Shown: piece by piece, positions 19,436-27,798 of the stretch
How the letters are laid out: every line of letters starts with the position of its first letter
Numbering within the stretch: the first letter of the stretch is position 1
Source: Candidatus Absconditabacterales bacterium
GTDB lineage: Bacteria; Patescibacteria; JAEDAM01; Absconditabacterales; Absconditicoccaceae
NCBI GenBank assembly: GCA_938010495.1
Contig: CALLUT010000047.1
Coordinates: 1-28,043, forward strand
DNA: 28,043 bases
Direction: 5' to 3'
Position numbers and translations under genes: made by a program
Notes under the pieces: generated by a model
The model's input: only the letters and a program-made list of their open reading frames with translations
Database searches by the model: none
What the model was told of the DNA's origin: nothing

Positions 19436-20305
19436 ATGAAAAATGCTAAAACGTTTTTTACATGAATAGCTATGTGACTTGCTGATTTAGTTCCATGAGT
19501 ATCATGAGGGACTATAGCATTTATGAGTGGCTTATATGAAGAGCTCATTTGATCACTTTCTAGTTTTACATTATGATCCTTCAATGATCTCTTCTCTGGG
19601 CGTTTCAAGAAATTTTGGAAAACAATCAATGGAAATTTCTTAGTTGCATTGTTTTGATGAGTGGCAGTGAGTATCCTAGTCTGATCACGTTGATTGCATT
19701 GGTTAATGGAATCATACCCAACATATCTTTCTGTGTTTTTTGTTTGATTGATAGTGTGTAGTGCATTTTTTCTTTATAGAGATATAGATTCAAACCTTGG
19801 AAAATCACGCAATATCGCATATGCTTGATTGTGAGTATTGTTTTGATTACTCGTAACTGCATGATCATGATTTTCTATACCTTTAACATGACCTGGATAT
19901 ATTATTGCATGAATACTTTGAAGTCTTGCTATGCTTCTTCCTTGAATCTCATGATCGTATATACTCCTCATCGTATGAATGTATGAACCAATTATAAAAG
20001 CAGTGAGTTATTTTTCGGAAGCTCTAACAACATGAAATACCCAACTCCTCTTTCAAATGCTTCCAGTAATTATTTCAGTGTGATTGTGAGTAATTATTGG
20101 AATTGTACTTATGAGTAAAGTACTTAAACGATTGTTAGCAAAACGACATACACAAACGATACTAATACTTTTATGAGTTATGATTGGAGCCTTACCTGCT
20201 ATAACTCCAACGTGGTGAGTAATATCTACCACGCTATTGTGATCAGCAATTTCATTTATTGTATGATGTGTTGTAGTAGCTACTTTCTTTATCGTAAAAA
20301 AATAA
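19436..20305 (+). CDS. DUF368 membrane protein (PopT-type polyprenyl-phosphate transporter)
   Basis: 289 residues with about eight membrane helices. It has the two hallmark repeats of DUF368: GLADLVPGVSGGTIAFMSGL at about 14-33 and LAMLLPGISGSYILLIVGMY at about 162-181, both with the PG(V/I)SG turn. Members have been identified as undecaprenyl-phosphate translocases that return the lipid carrier across the membrane for peptidoglycan and glycan synthesis; that role is taken from the family. It is co-directional with the DUF4105 gene, whose ATG is 3 bases after this stop. The 268-base gap upstream is divergent from the sortase; a weak promoter-like TTGTTA-N16-TATAGT is the only signal I see there. 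Confidence 0.92.
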
Positions 20306-20308
20306 AGC

Positions 20309-21118
20309 ATGATTAAAAAAATCTTACTTATTATTGTTTTCACACTGTTTTGAATAGGAATTTTTAATAGTTCACAAACAGCTTCTAACGATAGAGAGTG
20401 GTTAGAAAAAGATACCGTGATAGCATCAACATCATTTGATTGAGACCAAGTAAGTATAACATGAATCAGAGATTATACACGAAGATCAGATACGGATTAT
20501 GATGCGAACTATTATGATAAATCATTTGATATACATGATGTACAATACGTAGATTTTTTCCTTTCGACATTTGCCTTCAAAGAAAGAATCTGACATACGT
20601 TTCTTAGTTTTTGATTACAAGACTGATCAAACGTCGTCATCTCAATTGAAGCAAGGAAAGAAGTAGGTGAAGAATACACTCCTCTCAAAGGATTATTTAA
20701 TCAATATGAACTCTACTATCTGATCTGAGACGAGAGTGATCTTATTCCGCTAAGAACTGAAGTACGAGAAGATCCAGTTTATCAGTATAGACTCCTTGCA
20801 TCTCCAGAACAATCTCAAGAATTTTTGCTATCTCTTTTAACAAAAGCCAACGAGCTAATCGATACTCCTGTTTTTTATAACACTATACTTGATAACTGTA
20901 CAAGCGTCTTATGGAAACATGCAAATAAGGTTGAACCATGAACACTATGAATCAATCGATGACTCCTCCTCACGTGACGAAGTGATTTTCATTTACTGAA
21001 AAAAGCAATGATAAGAACCGATAAATCCAAAGAAGATCTTCGTGCTTATCACAGAATAAACGAAAAAGTTTGAGAAATTGTCTGAGAAGAAAATTTTAGT
21101 GTGTTATTGAGAGAGTAG
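20309..21118 (+). CDS. Secreted DUF4105-family protein
   Basis: 269 residues with an N-terminal hydrophobic signal (MIKKILLIIVFTLFGIGIF). The body matches DUF4105: HDVQYVDFFLSTF, IGHTFLSFGLQDG, ISIEARKEVGEEYTPLKGLF, QYELYYLIGDESDLIPLRTE, then YNTILDNCTSVLWKH, containing the conserved Asn-Cys-Thr. The His of GHTFLSF and the Cys of NCTS are the family's invariant polar residues and suggest a papain- or NlpC-like cysteine fold (inference). It is 3 bases downstream of DUF368, so the two are probably translated together. The plus-strand hairpin beginning at 21158 may end the transcript. Confidence 0.9.
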
Positions 21119-21157
21119 AATGTCACAATTCTGGTTTATTATTTTGTCAAAAAAGAA

Positions 21158-21186
21158 AATCCCATAAGAGATTCTCTTATGGGATT
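21158..21186. terminator. Strong hairpin terminator between converging genes
   Basis: A perfect 13-bp stem (21158-21170 with 21174-21186) and 3-base loop. On the minus strand it is followed by a T-rich tract (complement of 21150-21157, TTTCTTTTTT-like), a good terminator for the gene at 21229. On the plus strand only a weaker CTTTT follows, so it may work in both directions after the DUF4105 gene. Confidence 0.8.
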
Positions 21187-21199
21187 AGGCTTTTATTGG

Positions 21200-21232
21200 C
21201 TAACCCCATATAGAAAGATTCCTATGGGTTAG
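21200..21232. repeat. Second inverted repeat next to the terminator
   Basis: CTAACCCCATA (21200-21210) pairs with TATGGGTTAG (21223-21232) with one bulged C. It overlaps the stop codon of the minus-strand gene at 21229 and precedes the terminator hairpin in that transcript. It may protect the 3' end or slow polymerase. Confidence 0.6.
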
Positions 21233-21804
21233 AACACTTTTGCAAGGAAAATTGTAGGTTTCGCAACCTCAGCTTCAGCATCATATAATGGAGCTAAAGT
21301 AACCTTGACAGATTTTATTGGAAAAGAAAATGTTGGTCCAAATCCATAAAATCGTTTTGCTACTGCTCCATATCCTATTTTCTTAGGAACAAATTCGTAT
21401 TGCAAAGAATACCAATGGTTTCCTTCACCTGAACCTTTCTCTAAGAAAAGTAGAACAGAATGCTTCTCAGTAAAATATGTTGCAGAAGCGGCAGTACGTA
21501 TGTATGGAGCAACAGATTCCATACCTACGCTAATTCCTAAGGTTAGTTTATCATTTACTTTGTAGATTGGTCCAGCATAAGCTTCTGACCATTCCTCTGT
21601 TATCAAAGCAAAATAACTAAATCCCCATTTTTCTCCTTCATCTTTCGATGCAAATACTGTAGTGTTAAATACAGCATCTCCTTCTACAAATCTTACATCT
21701 GCTGTTGCTTGTACGAAAGTACTTTGAGCAACCAATTTTCCTCCTAATAGGAGGGTGCAAGCTACCAATAATAGGCTCACCCGACTAATGTTATTTAAAT
21801 TCAT
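21229..21804 (-). CDS. Secreted beta-rich protein of unknown function, without TGA codons
   Basis: 191 residues. A signal peptide (about 1-28, SRVSLLLVACTLLLGGKLVA, then QS) precedes about 160 residues of alternating polar/aromatic strands, such as KWGFSYFALITEEW, NHWYSLQYEFV and FYGFGPTFSF, ending in Phe (FLAKVF). This resembles a small outer-membrane beta-barrel or a lipocalin-like fold, which would be odd in a CPR cell. No family was recognised. All of about 15 glycines use GGN and none uses TGA, unlike nearly every neighbour. Either it was acquired from a standard-code organism or it is under strong codon selection. A longer in-frame start at 21852 is rejected because it lies inside the promoter. 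It has its own consensus promoter and terminator. Confidence 0.85.
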   Translation of the reverse strand: MNLNNISRVSLLLVACTLLLGGKLVAQSTFVQATADVRFVEGDAVFNTTVFASKDEGEKWGFSYFALITEEWSEAYAGPIYKVNDKLTLGISVGMESVAPYIRTAASATYFTEKHSVLLFLEKGSGEGNHWYSLQYEFVPKKIGYGAVAKRFYGFGPTFSFPIKSVKVTLAPLYDAEAEVAKPTIFLAKVF

Positions 21805-21834
21805 GTTTTTAATGTAGGGTTCGCCCACAATATT

Positions 21835-21862
21835 ATTATATTGCTTTATCAAAAAATGTCAA
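21835..21862 (-). promoter_or_regulatory. Consensus sigma70 promoter (TTGACA-N16-TATAAT) for the beta-rich protein
   Basis: Minus strand TTGACA (21857-21862), 16-base spacer, TATAAT (21835-21840). Predicted start near 21828, about 24 bases before the ATG at 21804. It lies immediately downstream of the RNase P RNA terminator, so the gene is an independent transcription unit. Confidence 0.8.
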
Positions 21863-21883
21863 TAATTATTGTTTTCCAACAAT

Positions 21884-22231
21884 AAAAAAAACCATACCAA
21901 TATAAGCCCGATTCTGTCACAGATTGCTCTGGGATATCATTTCTCTCCTTCCAGATCTACTGGAACTGTAGCACTTCCTGCACGAGACAGTAAGCTTGCA
22001 CTCACTAGGGTTTACCGCTGCTCTAGCATCTGCTAGAGTCAGAAGGAGTAGCACCGAAGCGCACCTCCGCATTTCACCTTTCACTCGCAAGCGAGTTAGT
22101 ATAGTCTCTGCGGCACTTTCCTTTGCCCACCAAATTGTGGAGATCCAGAGACCGTTAGTCTCTAGTGTGTTTGTAGTGTCAGGACTTTCCTCTCCTTATT
22201 TTTCAAAAGAGCGATATCTTTGGTATGGTGA
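21884..22231 (-). ncRNA. rnpB: RNase P RNA
   Basis: The catalytic RNA that matures tRNA 5' ends. On the minus strand the conserved blocks are in order: GGAAAGTCCT (complement of 22181-22190), AGAGCAA (complement of 21924-21930) and the 3' element ACAGAATCGGGCTTA (complement of 21903-21917). Helix P1 closes the molecule: CCATACCAA (22228-22220) pairs with TTGGTATGG (21900-21892). A further stem, such as CTCGCTTGCGAG around 22085-22096, fits bacterial type A. Eight T follow P1 (21891-21884) and end transcription. A -10-like CATAAT sits about seven bases before the 5' end; its -35 box is poor. The mature RNA is about 337 bases, near the usual bacterial length. The open reading frame seen across it on the other strand is a shadow. 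Confidence 0.95.
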
Positions 22232-22264
22232 GTTCTTATTATGTGTTTCTTCTCCTAATTCAAG

Positions 22265-22292
22265 TTGAAACAGTCGCATAAATTGCTACACT
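22265..22292 (+). promoter_or_regulatory. Possible promoter for secG and downstream genes
   Basis: TTGAAA (22265-22270), 16-base spacer, TACACT (22287-22292), about 30 bases before the secG ATG. An 8-bp inverted repeat (22280-22287 with 22297-22304) overlaps the -10 box and might be an operator or an RNA hairpin. Moderate match only. Confidence 0.4.
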
Positions 22293-22322
22293 AAGAAGCA
22301 ATTTACTCTATTTAAAAATTCT

Positions 22323-22547
22323 ATGAGAACTTTGATTATTGCATTACTCGTTATTACATGAATATTATTCGTTTGATCAGTACTACTCATGAGTCCAAAA
22401 TGATGACTATGAGCGTGAATGGCATGAATGTCAGCTTGATGAGATTACTGAAGTAAAAAGAACGTAGAAAACACATTAAAGACCGTTGCACTTATAACAG
22501 CAATCATTTTCGTTGCTTGTGCTGCTTACCTTCCATACCTTTCATAA
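22323..22547 (+). CDS. secG: Protein-export membrane protein SecG
   Basis: 74 residues with two membrane helices (IIALLVITGILFVGSVLLM and TVALITAIIFVACAAYL). The loop after helix 1, MSPKGGLGAGMAGMSAGG, is the conserved SecG segment (SPKGGGLG-type), followed by a polar stretch GSKKNVENTLK. SecG is the auxiliary subunit of the SecYEG translocon. Of its ten glycines nine are TGA, so a standard-code search would miss this gene entirely. It heads a plus-strand run through dnaA; the next ATG is 13 bases downstream. No Shine-Dalgarno motif is visible. Confidence 0.9.
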
Positions 22548-22560
22548 TTTTACAACTCCC

Positions 22561-24558
22561 ATGAGTTTCAAAGAACGTCTAACGCCTAAAACTCGATACG
22601 CATTTTTTGCGATGATCTGGTTATTAATAAGTGTCCATGTATGATATTTATATATCTCGTTTTCTTCTGACCAAGTAGAAGATAAGTGATGAACATTTAT
22701 TGAAGCAACAACTGATAAAACAAATTATCTTCCTTATACATCTTCTGATGATAATGATAAATTTTATCAAAGCCTCCTCTTCAATTGATGTGTATATCCT
22801 ACAATTGATGGAACTACGATAAATTATCGTGATGAACTCTGTACTGTAACTACAGAAAACTATCAACGTTTTGAAGTAACAGTAAAAGATGATAAAATAT
22901 GGTCAGATGGAGAACCGGTTACATTAAATGATGTACTCTTCACCTATAAAACTATATTAAAAGATAATTATTGGAATATTAGTTCACTAGATGCATTTAG
23001 AAATGTTCTTGTAAGTGCTAATGCAGAAGAATGAACACTAACAGTTACATTCCCAAATCCAAGTATTGATAATATGATATTCTTTACGAATTTCATATTA
23101 CCATCTCACCTCTTAGGAAATCAACCGTTAGAAAACTATGTTAGTACTTTTTATCAAGACCCTGTTACATCAACATGTATTATGTTGCAAAAAAACAGTC
23201 GTGATGCTACAAACACAGTTTTTGATTTATCAAATTGTTCTACAACACTACTCAAATACTATCAAGTTAAGACATTCGAGACGCAAGATGAATCAATTGA
23301 GTATGTAAAAAGCAATCCAGATACTATTGATATGATATTCTCAGATGTCCCATTTGACGGATATACACAAAACAAAGTGATTTTGAACAAATTTACTACA
23401 CTGTTCCTAAACACAAAAAATCCTAGAATGAATAAAACACTAAGAAAAAATATAGCATCTCTTTTTAATGCTATTTTCGATGAAGAAACAATGAAAGATT
23501 GAAATGATCTAATGATCCGTGATCGTTTCTTATTTGATAGTATTGCATCATCTGACAATATAGAATGGTTAACATCTCAAGAACTATGATCATTTAATGA
23601 TGCTGTTGAAGAAGTAAAAAAAGATGAACCAGAAATTACTGAACTTCCAGAAAAATTAGTTCGATGAGGAAATAATCCAGAAGAACAAGAATATAAATTA
23701 TCTACAAAAATTACTGATAAAGTTCCATTGCAATTAAGTTTCTCTGAAGCATTTGATAAGTTATCAGTAACAGTAAATGAATGAGTAGAATACTATCCAT
23801 CAACGTATAATAAAGCTTCACAATCATCACTGTATAATCTAAATCCTCTCTATAGAAATATAGTACAATGACGTAATCTCTATACAATCAAATGATATAA
23901 AGGGACAACACACACAAATACTTATAGATTTATCATCTACTATTTAGATGAAGCTCCTTCATACCCTGCTGTAGAAACAACAACTGATTCAACAACTCGA
24001 GATCCAATTGAAATTATTTATTTTACAGATCCAGCTAGTCAAGCAGTTGTTGATACTCTTCAAACATATTTTGAAGCTAAAGATATAGTATGATACTTTG
24101 ATTTCCAAGGATTTGGTGATACCAACACCTTTGAAGGAAAAATTACTTCACAAGATTATGACGTAGCAATAAGATCTATCAATATGGGTCTAAGAAAAGA
24201 TATCTCAAATCTCTTTACAAGTAGCATCCCAACTATCAATCCATCAGTTTATACAAATCAAGAATTGGCTGATGCGATAAATCGTTTCTTCTTAGTTGGT
24301 GATGATCAAAAACCATGAATAAAGAATAAGATTGATGCAATATATAGCCAAGATATCCCACTTATAGTACTTTGAAAAGAACTATGAACGATAGCAATTA
24401 GAGAATCGCTTGAATTCCCTTACCCACAAAGACTTTATGTACTATGATGGAGAAGAGACTTCATAGATACAATTAGCATCTTTGATCATATTTCAGTTAA
24501 CTGGGAAAAAGTATTCAATATTTGAAGCTTCTTCTCTTTCCTTTGACAATACTTCTAA
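22561..24558 (+). CDS. Membrane-anchored type-5 peptide-binding protein (SBP_bac_5)
   Basis: 665 residues. An N-terminal uncleaved-looking membrane helix (about 13-35, YAFFAMIWLLISVHVGYLYI) tethers an extracellular solute-binding domain. The family signature is at about 113-130: KIWSDGEPVTLNDVLFTYKT (the WSDGxPxTAxDV motif of DppA/OppA proteins), followed by NPSIDNMIFFTNFILPSHLL. Such proteins deliver oligopeptides to ABC permeases, but no permease or ATPase gene is near, so it may be an orphan binding protein or one working with permeases encoded elsewhere. There is no lipobox Cys; anchoring is by the helix. It lies between secG and the M50 protease, with 4 bases to the latter. Confidence 0.9.
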
Positions 24559-24562
24559 CTCT

Positions 24563-25219
24563 ATGATGTGATTTGATCCAACTAGCATGATTTTCCTTGC
24601 AGTGATTTTCGTAATTTCGATATCACTCCATGAGTACGCTCACGCTTGGGCAAGCTGGAAGCTCGGTGATCCAACACCAGAAATACAATGAAGACTTACG
24701 CCAAACCCAATTGTTCATATAGATCCAATCTGATTTGTTTGTATATTTCTGATCAACTTCTGACGATGAAGACCAGTAATAGTAAATCCAAATTACTACA
24801 AAAATAAAATAAGAGATGAACTCCTTGTTGCTTTGGCATGACCTGCGACAAACATAGTATTAAGTATTATTGGAACTATCATCATGCTTGTGTATATCAA
24901 ATTTGCATGATGACTTACATACTTTGACAATAATGATTTGATTGTGCAATTTTGGTTTATGTTTTCGTGGATAAATGTAGCTCTTGCTGTGTTTAACATG
25001 ATCCCTCTACCACCACTGGATGGATATAGAATCATAAAATTCCTCCATCCACCTACATGATATTGGTTAGAAAAACATATGAAAGTAATTTGAATGGTAC
25101 TTCTAGCAGCATTACTCCTTCCAACACCATTACGTGATATTATAGGATTATGAATAAGCTCTGTATCACAAACGATATATTGAGTAATACACTGATTTTT
25201 GACTTTACTGATTCGATAA
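24563..25219 (+). CDS. M50-family intramembrane zinc protease (site-2 protease, Rip-like)
   Basis: 218 residues with about six hydrophobic segments. The zinc motif HEYAH (His23, Glu24, His27) is in the first helix and the third ligand Asp153 is in [25 protein letters not shown], a loop seen in this M50 group, is at about 44-58, and [11 protein letters not shown] at about 90. There is no PDZ domain, so it is the short form (SpoIVFB/Rip group). Such proteases cut membrane-spanning substrates, often releasing regulators; the substrate is unknown. An adjacent second ATG at 24566 is an equal start candidate. The gap to prfA is 3 bases. Confidence 0.92.
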
Positions 25220-25222
25220 CCA

Positions 25223-26290
25223 ATGATACAAAAACTTAAAAATATCGCAGAAAAATACGAAGCACTTCAGCAGCAACTCTATGATCCAGCTGTAAGTAGC
25301 GACAGACACAAAGCGATGAAAATAAATCAAGAATTAAGTGGACTCAAAGAAGTCTATGAACTTTATCAAATTGTAAAAAAACGATCTGACCAACTTGATG
25401 AATGAAAAGAACTCCTCGAAATGGATGATGATCCAGAAATTATAGAATTGGCAAAAGCACAAATAACTGAAGCAGAAGAACACCTTAACTGAATGGAAGA
25501 AAAAATCCAACTTGCTCTCCTCCCAAAAGACCCAAACGACACCAAAAATATCTATTTAGAAATTAGACCAGCTGCGTGATGAGATGAATCATGACTGTTT
25601 GCTTCAGAACTTCTCCGTATGTATCTGAGATATGCAGAAATTCAATGATGGAAAGCTGAAATTATGGAACATCAAACAACATGAATTTGAGGGCTCAAGT
25701 TTGCTATGGTAAAAATTGCTTGAGAAAAAGTTTATTCTAAACTTAAATTTGAAAGTTGAGTACATAGAGTACAACGTATTCCAAATACGGAATCACAATG
25801 AAGAATCCATACTTCTACGGTGACTGTTGCAGCGATGCCAGAAGTAGATGATGTAGAAGTAACTGTTGATCCAAACGATGTAGAAATGGATACGTTTGCT
25901 GCATCTTCATCATGATGACAACATGCGAATAAGAACCAAACTTGAGTACGTCTACACCATAAGCCAACTGGGCTTATCGTAATGGGTACAGATTCCAAAT
26001 CACAACTACAGAACAAGGAAAATGCCTGGAAAATGCTTAAGGTACGTCTCTATCAACTCGAAATAGACAGACAAATCAAAGAACAAAAAGATAAGCGTTT
26101 TGACCAAATCGGAACGGGAGATAGATCAGAAAAAATTCGCACGTACAACTTTCCACAAGATCGTGTTACTGACCACCGCATCAAACAATCACGACCAAAC
26201 ATTCCATGAATCATGGACGGTAACATCCAAGACATCGTTAACACCGTAGTTATGGAAAACCAAATGAAGTTGTTGGAAAGTGCTGAGTAA
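25223..26290 (+). CDS. prfA: Peptide chain release factor 1
   Basis: 355 residues, full length. Domain order is normal: helical N-terminal domain (about 1-100), [19 protein letters not shown], the codon-recognition segment [20 protein letters not shown] with Pro187-Asn-Thr189 in place of PAT/PVT (RF1 type, not the SPF of RF2), then Gly231-Gly-Gln233. RF1 reads UAA and UAG and releases the peptide; in a code where UGA means Gly it would be sufficient, while RF2 must be absent. Near GGQ the sequence is [19 protein letters not shown] instead of the usual FRxSGAGGQHVNxxxSAVR, so several normally invariant residues differ. Gly-Gly of GGQ is written TGA TGA. It is 44 bases before dnaA. Confidence 0.95.
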
Positions 26291-26334
26291 GGGTCCTCCA
26301 TTGAAAACCAACATCACTTCCCTACACTCCAAGT

Positions 26335-27798
26335 ATGTTATTCGACATCATCAACACATACGACGATAAGACTATAAAACACCTCAAGTCTCTTTGGGAT
26401 GCAATTTTGGTAGACCTTTCAAAAAATGAAGACAGCAAGAAGATTGTTTCGTTTTTGGGTAAATGTTGTGTGTTGTGAGTTGATGATCAAAAACATCAAT
26501 TACATATTGGTATTCCAAATGATTTTGTTGCACAACAAGTACAAAAGTTTTTCAAAAAATCGATAAGTAACTCTATAAAAGAAACGTTTGATAGTCATTA
26601 TACTCCAAACTTTGTAATATATACCGAGCTTCAATCTGGGAATCACCAACTACAAAGTGATCTCAAAAAAGTAGTTCCAACACAAGAGAAAGAAACTCCA
26701 CAAATAGTACTTTCTGAACCATCAGTTACCAAAGAACTTACTAAGCATTTTGGTATTTTGTTTGATCCACAATACACATTCGAAAGGTTTGTAGTGTGAG
26801 CGCATAATGAGCTTGCCTACTCTGCTGCTCAAGCAATTGCTCAAAAACCATGAGAAGTATACAATCCATTTTTCATTTACTGAAATGTAGGACTTGGAAA
26901 AACACATCTTATGCAAGCTATTGGAAATTATATCATAGAAAACGATGATAAAAAAGTTGTCCTCTACTTACCAACAAGCACATTTATCGATAAGATAATA
27001 TCTGCAGTAAGAAAAGGAAATCTTGGACAACTACAAACAAGACTAAAAGAAGTTGATGTACTGATGCTCGATGATATACAATTTTTAGCGTGAAAAGAAA
27101 GAACACAAGAAATATTTCACAATATTTTTAATGAATTTTATGCTGAGAAAAAACAAATTATCCTCACATCAGATCGTTCACCAAAAGAGTTAACTCTTTT
27201 AGAATCTAGATTGCAAAGCCGTTTTGCACTTTGACTTGTTGCTGATATTAAGCAACCAGACATGGAAACGAGAATGGCAATTCTGCAAGCAAAACTCAAT
27301 GAAAAAGATATACAATTAGATTCAGAACATATAGAACTTATAGCCCAAACAGTAAATTCAAACGTGAGAGAGCTTGAATGAGCCTTAAATATTATTGTTA
27401 CAAGAGTTACTCTTTTGAAGAAAGAAGTGACCAATAAAGACATAGTAGATGCGCTTTCTACATTATGATACTGATGAGTAGTCCCTAGCGCAGCGACAGC
27501 ATCATATTCAAATAGATATGATGATATTGTTTCATATATTGCTAACCATTTCTGACTATTAAAAAGTGACATCATCTGACCAAAAAGAACCAAAGAAGTT
27601 GCTCGTGCTAGACAACTACTTATGTTTATTGCGAAAAAACACTTCGAACGAAGTCTTCAAAAAATAGGAAATTATTTTTGATGAAAAAATCATGCCAGTG
27701 TTATCTACTCTATCGAAACGTGTGATAGACTAATCAAGCGTGATTCAGTTATTAAGAATGCATATCTTGCTTGTAAGAAAGAGTTTCTAATTGGATAA
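26335..27798 (+). CDS. dnaA: Chromosomal replication initiator DnaA
   Basis: 487 residues. Domain I spans about 15-100 ([16 protein letters not shown]); the domain II linker is short. The AAA+ domain has Walker A GNVGLGKT at 183-190 (first Gly is TGA), Walker [13 protein letters not shown] with Asp246-Asp247, sensor I ILTSDRSP and the arginine-finger region LQSRFALGLVADI. Domain IV has [20 protein letters not shown] and [14 protein letters not shown] with His453, where most bacteria have FGGRDHTTVxHA. It binds ATP and melts the origin. No dnaN or DnaA-box cluster is near; the gene is the end of the secG-to-prfA run. Its 3' end overlaps a convergent gene by 12 bases. Confidence 0.97.

Noticed and set aside
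21996..22268. 90-codon open frame on the plus strand
   Set aside because: It runs across the RNase P RNA on the other strand; the conserved RNA blocks and P1 pairing explain the sequence.
22280..22304. 8-bp hairpin between rnpB and secG, considered as a terminator
   Set aside because: It has no T-tract on the plus strand and overlaps the likely secG promoter; noted there as a possible operator instead.
23262..23558. Minus-strand 98-codon frame
   Set aside because: Antisense shadow of the SBP_bac_5 gene; it has no recognisable motif or start signal.
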